Source: Bacillota bacterium
GTDB taxonomy: Bacteria; Bacillota; Clostridia; Christensenellales; Aristaeellaceae
Length of the DNA: 64,000 nucleotides
Direction: 5' to 3'
Assembly (NCBI GenBank): GCA_023415715.1
Contig: JAEZJP010000015.1
Location: forward strand, 1 to 64,000
Each line of letters opens with the position of its first letter. Within the stretch, counting starts at the first letter, position 1. The notes below the pieces were generated by a model. The model saw nothing but the letters and a program-made list of their open reading frames with translations. It had not been told where the DNA came from and searched no databases. The translations under genes and the position numbers were made by a program. This document shows positions 44,574-52,354 of this stretch, in pieces.

Positions 44574-46679
44574 TCAGGAGAGGATCATTTCGGTGAAAGA
44601 AAACGCCGGAATTGTATAAGTGTTCGGGCCCTGCATATTGGGCGCGCTGTATTCGTATTCCACCTTGATGTTTCCGTTTGAGCGCATTGTCTCCTGGGTG
44701 CGGCCTCCCGGGGCGGCCATGCGGCGGGCGCGGGCCGAATGGAATTCACGTCCAAGGGCGTTAAAATCCAGCGACACCCGCGTATCCTGATCGCATTTAT
44801 TGACAAGATAGACGATCAGGCGGGTTTCGTCCTCATTCCACGCGGCCTGTATTTCGATACTCTTCAGGCTGTCCGGCTCGTAACCCTCGATTCCTAGCAC
44901 CCAGGCGGCTTCGGAGCGCGCCATCTGTTCGTAAAGCAGACCGCAGATGGGAAGCATCACCTTTTCCTTCGCGGCCTCGATGCAGGACTGTCCGGATGTG
45001 TTGCAAAGGTTGTTGAAGCACATGAAGCGCACAATGTCACCATAGCGGTGATAGTTCAGCAGGTTGCCGATCAGTGTAAGACCGTAAATCCAGGTTCTGC
45101 GTGCCTCACGGATCGTAATGCCGTGCTTCTGGTAGAATTCGGCGGTAAACGGCGCGAGCGTGTTCGGGCGGTTCTGCAGCGCTTCGGTATCGCAGTAATA
45201 AAGCTTGTGCTCGTGTGTTTCGTTGTAGCGGCGTACGATTCCCACTTTGTAGGCGATGTTGTCCGGCGCGCAAACGCGGTCGGCCAGGAAATCGACGGCT
45301 TCGCCGCATATGTCAAGCATCGGCTCCACCACCAGGCGAAAATCGTGATAGGAGCACAGGCCTATCTGCACGTTTGGGTCGACCGACTTCATCGCCCTGG
45401 AGTATTTGATAACGGTCTGGGCGTACTGCTCCTTCGTAAACCAACGGAAGGTTTCGTTGTCCATCTCCCAGTACTTGACTTTATAGGGCTCCGGATGGCC
45501 GTTTTTGGCGCGCAGGCTGCCCAAAGGCGTTGTCACGTCGCCGTTGCAGTATTCCACCCACTGGCGCGCGCATTCGACGCCCGCATCGATGTCCGTAATA
45601 TTCGGCAAGTCGTCCCCATGTGCGTTGAGCGTTTCGCCGCCCATCGTCAGATGCGAATTCAGATAATAGCGCTTGCCGGGATGGAAGAAATTGACGACCA
45701 GCATCGCTTCGCAGTTAAGCGCTTCGGTCAATTGCAGAAATTCGTCGGTACCGACATCGTTGTAGTTGACGTCGCCCCAAAAATAGGAGTCTTCCGGTTT
45801 GCGGCTGTTTCGCGGCCCGATCGCGTCACGCCAGTCGTGCAGCGAGGCGAAGCATCCGCCCGGGAAACGCAGTACGGAGGGCTTTACCCGCTTGAGCCCC
45901 TCGATCACGTCCGGACGCCAGCCGCCTAACGTATCCGTCGGCATCAGCGAAAAGGCGTCGGCGATCACGCGGCCGGGCGTGATGAAGAGGGAGAAGGTCG
46001 TAAAGCCCTCAAATTCCTGATTTTCAAGAATTGTTTCATAAAAAGAGCCTTCAGTTGAAATGTCGCCCAGCGGCAGCACGGCAAGGGGCTGCTGGGCAAA
46101 AGTATCATTACATGTCGGATAGAAGCGGATCTCGGCGCGAACTGGCTGCCCACCCGCGTTTTTCAGATAGCCGCTGAATTTATACGACTGTCCGGCGCGC
46201 AGGTATTTGCCGCTCTGGGCGACGCCGCACATCCTTTCTAATTCGAAGTTGTGAATGGAAAGACTGCTCTTTCCATGCACGCCGCCTTCGATTCGCTCAA
46301 CCGTCAGTGAGTAGAAGGGCGCTTTTTCGGTGATAAACGAGCAGTCCGGCGTGATGCTTTCCGGCCTGTCCATCGCGGGGCATGCAAACCAACGTGGATG
46401 CATATAACCTGAATGGTACCATTCCTGCTTCGACCAGTCGTTGCCAACCACATCCCAGCCACCGAACCAGTCGTAAGTTGCCGGTGTGATCGGGCATGTT
46501 TTTTCAAAGCTGCGGTTGTAAAACATCTCCGACCACATCGCCTCAACCTGATACCCGAAGCCAACCTCGATGAAGTTGCCGCATAGCATCTTGCTGACCG
46601 GTGTGTCGCTTACCTTATTCCTGGTTATGCGAAAGACTTTCTTCCCGTTTTCAAATTCCGAGGCATTCGTCACAGCCAT
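44574..46679 (-). CDS. GH51 alpha-L-arabinofuranosidase, long form with N-terminal beta-sandwich
   Basis: A 701-residue enzyme without a signal peptide. An N-terminal part (about 15-60) begins the barrel and is followed by a CBM4/9-like beta-sandwich insert (about 65-245); the catalytic barrel has acid/base E409 in WEMDNETF and nucleophile E499 in YYCDTEAL, with SVLRFPGGCFASLHDWRDAIGPR. This is the layout of long GH51 enzymes. The ATG at 46679 follows GGGAGG by about 8 bases. It is divergent from an importer operon, sharing a control region that contains a GntR-type box, and is probably co-regulated with it. Confidence 0.93.
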   Translation of the reverse strand: MAVTNASEFENGKKVFRITRNKVSDTPVSKMLCGNFIEVGFGYQVEAMWSEMFYNRSFEKTCPITPATYDWFGGWDVVGNDWSKQEWYHSGYMHPRWFACPAMDRPESITPDCSFITEKAPFYSLTVERIEGGVHGKSSLSIHNFELERMCGVAQSGKYLRAGQSYKFSGYLKNAGGQPVRAEIRFYPTCNDTFAQQPLAVLPLGDISTEGSFYETILENQEFEGFTTFSLFITPGRVIADAFSLMPTDTLGGWRPDVIEGLKRVKPSVLRFPGGCFASLHDWRDAIGPRNSRKPEDSYFWGDVNYNDVGTDEFLQLTEALNCEAMLVVNFFHPGKRYYLNSHLTMGGETLNAHGDDLPNITDIDAGVECARQWVEYCNGDVTTPLGSLRAKNGHPEPYKVKYWEMDNETFRWFTKEQYAQTVIKYSRAMKSVDPNVQIGLCSYHDFRLVVEPMLDICGEAVDFLADRVCAPDNIAYKVGIVRRYNETHEHKLYYCDTEALQNRPNTLAPFTAEFYQKHGITIREARRTWIYGLTLIGNLLNYHRYGDIVRFMCFNNLCNTSGQSCIEAAKEKVMLPICGLLYEQMARSEAAWVLGIEGYEPDSLKSIEIQAAWNEDETRLIVYLVNKCDQDTRVSLDFNALGREFHSARARRMAAPGGRTQETMRSNGNIKVEYEYSAPNMQGPNTYTIPAFSFTEMILS

Positions 46680-46742
46680 TGTGTTTCCTCCCATAAAATT
46701 CAGGTTATGAACAGTACAGCGACCAATTTACATATTGCTGAC

Positions 46743-46771
46743 AGTATAGCTTACATTTCTTCTGCTGTCGA
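46743..46771 (-). promoter_or_regulatory. Promoter of the divergent GH51 gene
   Basis: On the minus strand TCGACA (46771-46766), 17-base spacer, TATACT (46748-46743), about 64 bases before the start codon. Confidence 0.6.
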
Positions 46772-46807
46772 GCCTTTTTTGTTTCATATTTGCTAAATTT
46801 GTATCTG

Positions 46808-46825
46808 TTGACAGACGTCCGACGA
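46808..46825. promoter_or_regulatory. GntR-type operator-like box 2
   Basis: TTGACAGACGTCCGACGA, matching the boxes at 44074 and 51430 in the central GACGTC and flanking GAC half-sites. It overlaps the -35 box of the rightward promoter. Confidence 0.6.
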
Positions 46826-46836
46826 TATGCTATCAT
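46808..46836 (+). promoter_or_regulatory. Promoter of the importer operon at 46908
   Basis: TTGACA (46808-46813), 17-base spacer, TATCAT (46831-46836). Its -35 and spacer are covered by GntR-type box 2, so binding would repress. Confidence 0.65.
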
Positions 46837-46907
46837 TCAAATAAAATATGACGATTGTGCGATTATATTTCCTGCGCTAAGACTGGATTAATGAGAGGAT
46901 GTTTGTA

Positions 46908-47825
46908 TTGCCGTACAAATCGCGGAAGATCTGGGCGCATATCAAGCAGGATGGAGGGTTGTATCTTCTTCTGCTGCCAGCCGTGCTATACGCACTTATT
47001 TTCCTGTACGCACCCATGGGCGGCGTTCTGATCGCGTTTAAGGATTATTCACCGGTCAAGGGCATCATCGGCAGTCCGTGGGTTGGCTTGAAATACTTCA
47101 TAAAATTCTTCAACGCCTACAATTTCAATCAGATTTTTTTCAATACCCTTTCCCTAAGCGTATACAACCTTATTGCCCAGTTCCCAATTCCCATTCTCTT
47201 CGCGCTGCTTCTGAATCAAATGCGCCAGCGCCGCTTCAGAAAGGTAGTTCAGACAGTCTCCTACGCACCGCATTTCATCTCGATGGTTGTGCTTGTTGGC
47301 ATGCTGAACGTATTTTTATCCCCATCGACCGGTATCGTCAATATTTTGATCAAAAGCCTCGGCGGTGATGCTGTCTACTTTCTCGGCAAGGCGGATTTGT
47401 TTCGCCCGGTTTATGTCTGGTCAGGCGTCTGGCAGGATACCGGCCGTTCCGCGATCATCTATATCGCCGCTTTGAGCAGTATTGAACAGGAACTTCACGA
47501 GGCTGCGATGGTTGACGGTGCGAGCAAGCTGCAGCGAACGCTCTATATCGACATTCCTGGTATCATGCCTACTGCTGTGATCATGCTGATCCTGAATCTG
47601 GGAAGGATTATGTCGGTCGGGTTCGAAAAGGCGTATCTGATGCAGAATACTCTGAATATCGCTGCTTCCGAAATCATCTCGACTTATGTTTACAAGGTCG
47701 GTCTTCTGAATGCGCAGTTCAGCCTCTCAACCGCGATCGGGCTTTTTAACTCGGTGATCAGCTGCGTCCTGGTCGTCTTTGTCAATTTCATCGCCAGGCG
47801 ATATAGCGACACCAGTCTTTGGTAA
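46908..47825 (+). CDS. CUT1 sugar ABC transporter permease (LplB type)
   Basis: A 305-residue permease with the LplB start WAHIKQDGGLYLLLLPAVLYALIFLYAPMGG and EAA loop EAAMVDGASKLQRTLYIDIPGIMP. I prefer TTG 46908 because GAGAGG ends 9 bases before it; ATG 46899 abuts that site directly but is an acceptable alternative adding three residues. It heads an importer operon (two permeases, then the receptor) divergent from a GH51 gene. Confidence 0.92.
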   Translation: MPYKSRKIWAHIKQDGGLYLLLLPAVLYALIFLYAPMGGVLIAFKDYSPVKGIIGSPWVGLKYFIKFFNAYNFNQIFFNTLSLSVYNLIAQFPIPILFALLLNQMRQRRFRKVVQTVSYAPHFISMVVLVGMLNVFLSPSTGIVNILIKSLGGDAVYFLGKADLFRPVYVWSGVWQDTGRSAIIYIAALSSIEQELHEAAMVDGASKLQRTLYIDIPGIMPTAVIMLILNLGRIMSVGFEKAYLMQNTLNIAASEIISTYVYKVGLLNAQFSLSTAIGLFNSVISCVLVVFVNFIARRYSDTSLW

Positions 47826-47838
47826 GGAGGAAAGCACG

Positions 47839-48741
47839 ATGGCCGGAAAACGCACGCAAATTCAAGCTGGGTTAAATGACAGGATGTTTGACACGATCGT
47901 CTTTGTATTGATGTTCATCATTTTGCTGATCTGCCTGTATCCGCTCTATTTTATCATCATCGCCTCCATCAGCGACCCCAACCTGGTTTCATCCGGCAAA
48001 GTGCTCTTCTTCCCGCGAGGGATCACGTTCAACGGATACGAACGTATTTTCCATTACAGGAAGATCTGGAGCGGTTACCGAAACACAATCCTGTACACCA
48101 CACTAGGTACCTCGATCAACGTCATCATCACTGTCAGCGCGGGCTATGCGCTTTCGCGCAAGACACTTGTAGGCCGAAGGCTGTTTCAGATGCTGTTCGT
48201 TTTCACGATGTTCTTTAACGGCGGTATGATACCGACCTACATGGTCGTCGATTCCCTTGGGCTTATCAATACCATCTGGGCGATGGTGCTGCCAAACGCG
48301 ATGCAAGTGTGGAATTTGATGATCGCGAGATCATTCTTTGAATCAACGATTCCTGAGGATCTGCGAAGCGCAGCCTTCATCGATGGCGCCGGCAATCTGC
48401 GCTTTTTCTTCCAAATCGTAATGCCGCTCTCCAAGGCAATCGTGTCGGTCATGGTTTTGTTTTACGCGATTTCCCACTGGAATGCCTTCTTCAATGCCTT
48501 TATTTACCTGGAATCGGATAAACTTTATCCGCTGCAGGTTGTTTTGCGCGACATCCTGGTTTCCAACCAGCCCGACCCCGCTATGATCGACGACCTGGCC
48601 ACGCTGATTGAGAAGCAGAAGGTAGCGGAGATGCTGAAATACGGCTTGATCGTGGTAGCGAGCTTGCCGGTGCTGATCCTGTACCCGTTTGTGCAACGCT
48701 ATTTCGTCACAGGCGTGATGGTTGGCTCCATCAAAGGATAA
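47839..48741 (+). CDS. CUT1 sugar ABC transporter permease (LplC/YtcP type)
   Basis: A 300-residue permease with EAA loop-like RSAAFIDGAGNLRFFFQIVMPLSKA and the family C-terminus RYFVTGVMVGSIKG. ATG 47839 follows AAGGAGGAA. The last 38 bases, covering the C-terminal codons and stop, are repeated imperfectly straight after the stop. It pairs with the 46908 permease. Confidence 0.94.
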   Translation: MAGKRTQIQAGLNDRMFDTIVFVLMFIILLICLYPLYFIIIASISDPNLVSSGKVLFFPRGITFNGYERIFHYRKIWSGYRNTILYTTLGTSINVIITVSAGYALSRKTLVGRRLFQMLFVFTMFFNGGMIPTYMVVDSLGLINTIWAMVLPNAMQVWNLMIARSFFESTIPEDLRSAAFIDGAGNLRFFFQIVMPLSKAIVSVMVLFYAISHWNAFFNAFIYLESDKLYPLQVVLRDILVSNQPDPAMIDDLATLIEKQKVAEMLKYGLIVVASLPVLILYPFVQRYFVTGVMVGSIKG

Positions 48742-48779
48742 TCGTCACAGGCGTCATGGTTGATTCCATCAAGGGATGA
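48704..48779 (+). repeat. Imperfect 38-base tandem duplication at the permease 3' end
   Basis: Bases 48704-48741 (starting TCGTCACAGGCGT) and 48742-48779 agree at 33 of 38 positions. The second copy is outside the gene and out of frame, so it is a decaying relic. Confidence 0.8.
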
Positions 48780-48853
48780 TATGTTGGTTCATCTCTTACA
48801 TGTTCGGCTCTTATTGCGGGCGTTACCCGCAAATATAATAGGAGGTATATACC

Positions 48854-50458
48854 ATGAGAAAGAAAAGGATCCTGGCTCTGGTACTGGCCGGTCTGCTCGT
48901 CCTGCTTAGCACAGCGACGGCTCTGGCGGAGAACACCATCCCGAACTTCAACCCCGAAGGCTATCCCATCTGCCCGGACGAAAAGGTAACGCTTAGGGTC
49001 ATGATTCAATCGAGGGCTGAAATGCCGTCTGACCTGAACATGCAGGCAATCCACCAGAAGGCTGAGGAACTCATGAATGTTCACATCGAATGGATCATGG
49101 TTCCGGCTGAAGGCTGGAATGAGAAGAAGAACCTGATGCTGGCGACAGGCGACCTGCCGGACATCATCGAGTCGAAGATCAACGAAGCCGACCTGACCCG
49201 TTATGGACCGCAAGGCACGTTTCTTGATTTGACCGACTTGATCGCCAAATACGGCTACAACATCAACAAGCTGATGGATACCGAGATGCCCGAGCTGCGA
49301 GCCTTCAACACGGCACCGGACGGTAAAACCTACAGCCTCTTCCGCGTCAATTCAGGGCCCTGGATGACAACAAATGGCGTTGGCATGATGAACATGGAAT
49401 GGCTGAAGAAGCTTAACCTTGAAGTGCCCAAGACGCTTGACGAGTTCGCAAACGTCCTCAGGGCTTTCAAAAACGGGGATCCGAACGGAAACGGCATTGC
49501 TGACGAGATTCCGCTGTCGTTTAGCAAAAGGATCTTTGAGAACTTTGGCCTGGGCTACATCTTCTCCTTTTTCGGCCTTGGAATCGGCGGCCAGGGTTTC
49601 AACCAGACGTTCGCCGACGTCAAGGATGGCAAGGTCTACAACATGGGCGTTACGGAACAATACCGTGACGCGGTGCGTTACCTGAGCAAACTATACGCCG
49701 AAGGTTTGATCGACGTAGAAGGCTTTACGCTCGAAGATGCCCAGTTGTTCTCCAAGCTCAACCAGGAACCCGGTATTGTAGGCGTCAGCCAGATGTGGGA
49801 CATCAATGACAGCGTCTCCAACCCCAACAACAACGCTGCCTACGATTATTACCCGCTGATCTCCGCTTATGAGGGCAAGGACCCCGTCTTCTATCGTCAG
49901 CCGCTGCCGGGTACCGTTCGCGGCTGGGGAACAATCACCAGCGCCTGCAAAAACCCCGAGGTTGCCATGCGTTGGCTGGACTACTGGTTTGACCAAACCA
50001 ACTCGATCGAGAGCATCGAAGGCCCGATCGGCGTCCGCGTCCTTGAGAACACAGACGGCACGCTGTATGTCCGCAAACCTCCTGAGGGTATGACGATCGC
50101 CGAAGACCGCTTCGCCAATTGCCGCGCGGGTATTCTGGCCGCTACGGTTGACATGTACAAAAACAAGCTCAAGCTCCCCTCCACCGATAAAAAGGTGGCT
50201 TTCGTAGAGCAGTATTGCCATCCCTACGCCGATCCCGATCCGATGATGCCCGTGTTCTATACGGCTGATGAATCCGAAGAGATGGGTATCCTTCAGTCTG
50301 ACCTGCGTTCCTATATCGAGCGCCGGACCAGTGAATGGATCATCAACGGCAAAATCGACGAAGAATGGGACGCCTATCTGAATGAGATCAACGGCGTTGG
50401 CCTGCCCCGGTGGCTGGAAATCAACCAGGCTGCCTACGATCGCTACATGGCAAAATGA
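48854..50458 (+). CDS. Extracellular solute-binding protein (LplA type, CUT1)
   Basis: A 534-residue receptor with a signal peptide ending TALA before ENTIPNF and no lipobox cysteine. Motifs include LMLATGDLPDIIES and FKNGDPNGNGIADEIPLSF, an acidic DPNGNGIADE block like the calcium-binding loop of other long LplA-type receptors. ATG 48854 follows AGGAGGTAT. It is the third gene of the 46908 operon and is followed by a two-way terminator. The likely ligand is an arabinose-containing oligosaccharide, since a GH51 gene shares its control region; this is inference. Confidence 0.93.
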   Translation: MRKKRILALVLAGLLVLLSTATALAENTIPNFNPEGYPICPDEKVTLRVMIQSRAEMPSDLNMQAIHQKAEELMNVHIEWIMVPAEGWNEKKNLMLATGDLPDIIESKINEADLTRYGPQGTFLDLTDLIAKYGYNINKLMDTEMPELRAFNTAPDGKTYSLFRVNSGPWMTTNGVGMMNMEWLKKLNLEVPKTLDEFANVLRAFKNGDPNGNGIADEIPLSFSKRIFENFGLGYIFSFFGLGIGGQGFNQTFADVKDGKVYNMGVTEQYRDAVRYLSKLYAEGLIDVEGFTLEDAQLFSKLNQEPGIVGVSQMWDINDSVSNPNNNAAYDYYPLISAYEGKDPVFYRQPLPGTVRGWGTITSACKNPEVAMRWLDYWFDQTNSIESIEGPIGVRVLENTDGTLYVRKPPEGMTIAEDRFANCRAGILAATVDMYKNKLKLPSTDKKVAFVEQYCHPYADPDPMMPVFYTADESEEMGILQSDLRSYIERRTSEWIINGKIDEEWDAYLNEINGVGLPRWLEINQAAYDRYMAK

Positions 50459-50533
50459 TTTCGCAAGCCGATTCATGAGCCAACAGACTGAGCTGCGGAC
50501 TGCACAACATTCCGCGCCCGGATTGTGAAAAGC

Positions 50534-50565
50534 AAACCCCATGCTTCAGGCGAAGCATGGGGTTT
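50534..50565. terminator. Bidirectional terminator between receptor and gntR-type genes
   Basis: AAACCCCATGCTTC and GAAGCATGGGGTTT form a perfect 14-bp stem around AGGC. Rightward it is followed by GTTGTTGG, leftward by GCTTTTCAC; it serves two converging genes. Confidence 0.75.
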
Positions 50566-50595
50566 GTTGTTGGTGATTAGAGTGAGTGTTGTCTG

Positions 50596-51309
50596 CTATA
50601 TATTATCAAAAACGCCTTTAAAAGCTGCTCGTTCCAACTCATCCTTATTCATTTGCAGATGGTGAGTCATTGCTGCTGATGCCACTGCAGGCTGATGATT
50701 CTTGATGGCCTCAACGATTTCCCAATGCCCATCTATTGTAGCCTGAAGCAGGCTTTCTTTTGTGATTTCCACAAACAGGTGTACGGACTGATTCAGTATG
50801 GGAATAATGGAAGAAACGACGTCGTTTTTACTGCAATGCGCTATCATGACATGCAGTTCAATATCTTTTTGCGCGTGATTCTCGCCGGCTAATATCTGCG
50901 CTTCTACTTCCTTGGCCAGCGTCTCAAGCTGCATAATATCGGATGCAGTTGCTCTCCTCGCCGCAAAATCAGCAATTTTTGGTTCAATAATCATTCGCAT
51001 TTCCATCAGGTCGAAGACAAGCTTTCGCTTATCACGCACAAAGCTGAATCCAAAAGGATCGCTTACTACGCCGGGTTTTTCGGATACGTACGTCCCATGT
51101 CCGCGCACAACATATAATACATTAAGGGAAACAAGAAGTTTTATCGCTTCGCGAACCGTGCTGCGGCTGACATTCAGCGTCTTTGCAAGTGTTTCTTCAT
51201 TTGGCAAACGATTGTTTTCATTGAGGTCACTATTGGTGATAAACTCAACAATTTTCTCTGCGACTTGAGATGATAACAATCCGTTGTTTTGCTTAATGGC
51301 TTGAAACAT
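50596..51309 (-). CDS. GntR-family (FadR subfamily) transcriptional regulator
   Basis: A 237-residue repressor-type protein. The N-terminal winged helix contains RLPNEETLAKTLNVSRSTVREAIKLLVSLNVLYVVRGHGTYV, and the C-terminal FadR/FCD helical domain has EMRMIIEPKIADFAARRAT, DIELHVMIAHCSKNDVV and H-containing helices for a metal and an acidic ligand. Sugar acids are common effectors in this subfamily. The ATG at 51309 follows GGGAG by about 8 bases. It is divergent from the operon at 51589, whose promoter carries the best copy of the proposed operator, so self- and pathway control is likely. Confidence 0.92.
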   Translation of the reverse strand: MFQAIKQNNGLLSSQVAEKIVEFITNSDLNENNRLPNEETLAKTLNVSRSTVREAIKLLVSLNVLYVVRGHGTYVSEKPGVVSDPFGFSFVRDKRKLVFDLMEMRMIIEPKIADFAARRATASDIMQLETLAKEVEAQILAGENHAQKDIELHVMIAHCSKNDVVSSIIPILNQSVHLFVEITKESLLQATIDGHWEIVEAIKNHQPAVASAAMTHHLQMNKDELERAAFKGVFDNI

Positions 51310-51398
51310 GCAAATACTCCCTACTACTTTGTTTATATTTAAACACATTATAACTTTTTCAGCCCATATCGTCAATGTTGCAATTATCTGATTAAATA

Positions 51399-51427
51399 TT
51401 GACTTCCTCTGCCACCTGCATTATAAT
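51399..51427 (+). promoter_or_regulatory. Promoter of the dehydrogenase/transketolase operon
   Basis: TTGACT (51399-51404), 17-base spacer, TATAAT (51422-51427), the best promoter match in the window. GntR-type box 3 begins 3 bases after the -10. Confidence 0.75.
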
Positions 51428-51429
51428 TA

Positions 51430-51447
51430 TTGTCATACGTCTGACAA
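51430..51447. promoter_or_regulatory. GntR-type operator-like box 3
   Basis: TTGTCATACGTCTGACAA: TTGTCA and TGACAA are perfect inverted arms around six bases. It covers the predicted start of transcription and lies beside the gntR-type gene. Confidence 0.7.
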
Positions 51448-51492
51448 CCAGAATACGCATCTTTCATCAAATAAGGAGGGTTGTATCACTTG

Positions 51493-51531
51493 ATGCATCT
51501 CATGCTGTTTCTCTTTCCTATGGGTGGTTGA
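51493..51531 (+). CDS. Possible 12-residue leader peptide
   Basis: Within the 130-base leader of the operon, AAGGAGGG (51473-51480) is followed 12 bases later by ATG (or 9 bases later by in-frame TTG 51490) opening MHLMLFLFPMGG and a TGA. The ribosome site is stronger than that of the next gene. It may be a real upstream frame affecting expression or chance. Confidence 0.25.
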   Translation: MHLMLFLFPMGG

Positions 51532-51588
51532 TTCAGCGGATCATATCGTTAAAAGAAATCCGCGCAGAAAAAAACAGGAGTATTCATT

Positions 51589-52341
51589 ATGAATGTAAAA
51601 GACAAAACCATTGTGATCACTGGCGGCGCAGGAGGCCTCGGTTCCAGCATGTCAAAGCTCCTTGCCGCAAACGGAGCAGTCATCTTCATTTTTGACCTGG
51701 ATACGCAAAAAGGCGAAGAGACCGTTCAAGAAATTCTTTCTTCTGGCGGGAAGGCCAGCTTTAAAAAGGTGGACCTGGTCAAGGAAAACGATTGGAAGGC
51801 AGCTATGGAGGAGGTGCTGGAAGAATCGGGCAGGATGGATGTGCTTGTCAACAATGCCGGCATAAACATTAGAAAACCTATTGAAGAAATGTCTATCGAC
51901 GAGTGGAATACCATGATGAGCGTGAACACCGGCAGCACCTTTCTCGGATGCAAATACGCCATTCCCATCATGCGCAAACTTGGCGGCGGCGTGATCATCA
52001 ACACATCTTCCGTATGCGGGCTGATCGGCCACAAGTTTACGCCGGAAGCTTATACCGCTTCAAAAGGCGCGGTCACGCTGCTTACCAAATCGATTGCTTC
52101 CCGCTATGCAAAGGATGGAATCCGCTGCAACTCCATCCATCCCAGTACGGTAGACACACCCTTAGTGCAAGAGATGTTTCGAGATCCGGAGAAAAAGAAA
52201 CAGCGGTTGGAAGAAGTGCCGCTCGGGCGGTTAGCAACGGCTGAGGATGTCGCAAATGCGGTTCTTTACCTTGCGTCTGAAGAAGCAAAGTTTATTAACG
52301 GCATTGCTCTGCCTATAGATGGTGGAGTTACTTGCTACTGA
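51589..52341 (+). CDS. Short-chain dehydrogenase/reductase (SDR), gluconate 5-dehydrogenase-like
   Basis: A 250-residue NAD(P)-dependent oxidoreductase. The nucleotide motif TGGAGGLG (about 11-18), NNAG (about 87-90), the catalytic serine region INTSSVCG and YTASK (Y and K of the active site) are all intact. It starts the operon after a promoter and GntR-type box and is followed at once by the transketolase subunits. A role in oxidising a hydroxyl of a sugar or sugar acid, making a keto substrate for the next enzymes, is inferred. Relatives act on gluconate and many other alcohols. Confidence 0.9.
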   Translation: MNVKDKTIVITGGAGGLGSSMSKLLAANGAVIFIFDLDTQKGEETVQEILSSGGKASFKKVDLVKENDWKAAMEEVLEESGRMDVLVNNAGINIRKPIEEMSIDEWNTMMSVNTGSTFLGCKYAIPIMRKLGGGVIINTSSVCGLIGHKFTPEAYTASKGAVTLLTKSIASRYAKDGIRCNSIHPSTVDTPLVQEMFRDPEKKKQRLEEVPLGRLATAEDVANAVLYLASEEAKFINGIALPIDGGVTCY

Positions 52342-52354
52342 TGGAGGAAATAGG

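Noticed and set aside
45048..45929. A 293-codon plus-strand frame opposite the long GH51 gene
   Set aside because: The GH51 enzyme's catalytic motifs lie in this stretch; the opposite frame has no recognisable domain.
51589..52341. Fatty-acid role (FabG) for the SDR
   Set aside because: The family is shared, but the neighbours are carbohydrate enzymes and a FadR-type regulator; no acyl-carrier genes are present.
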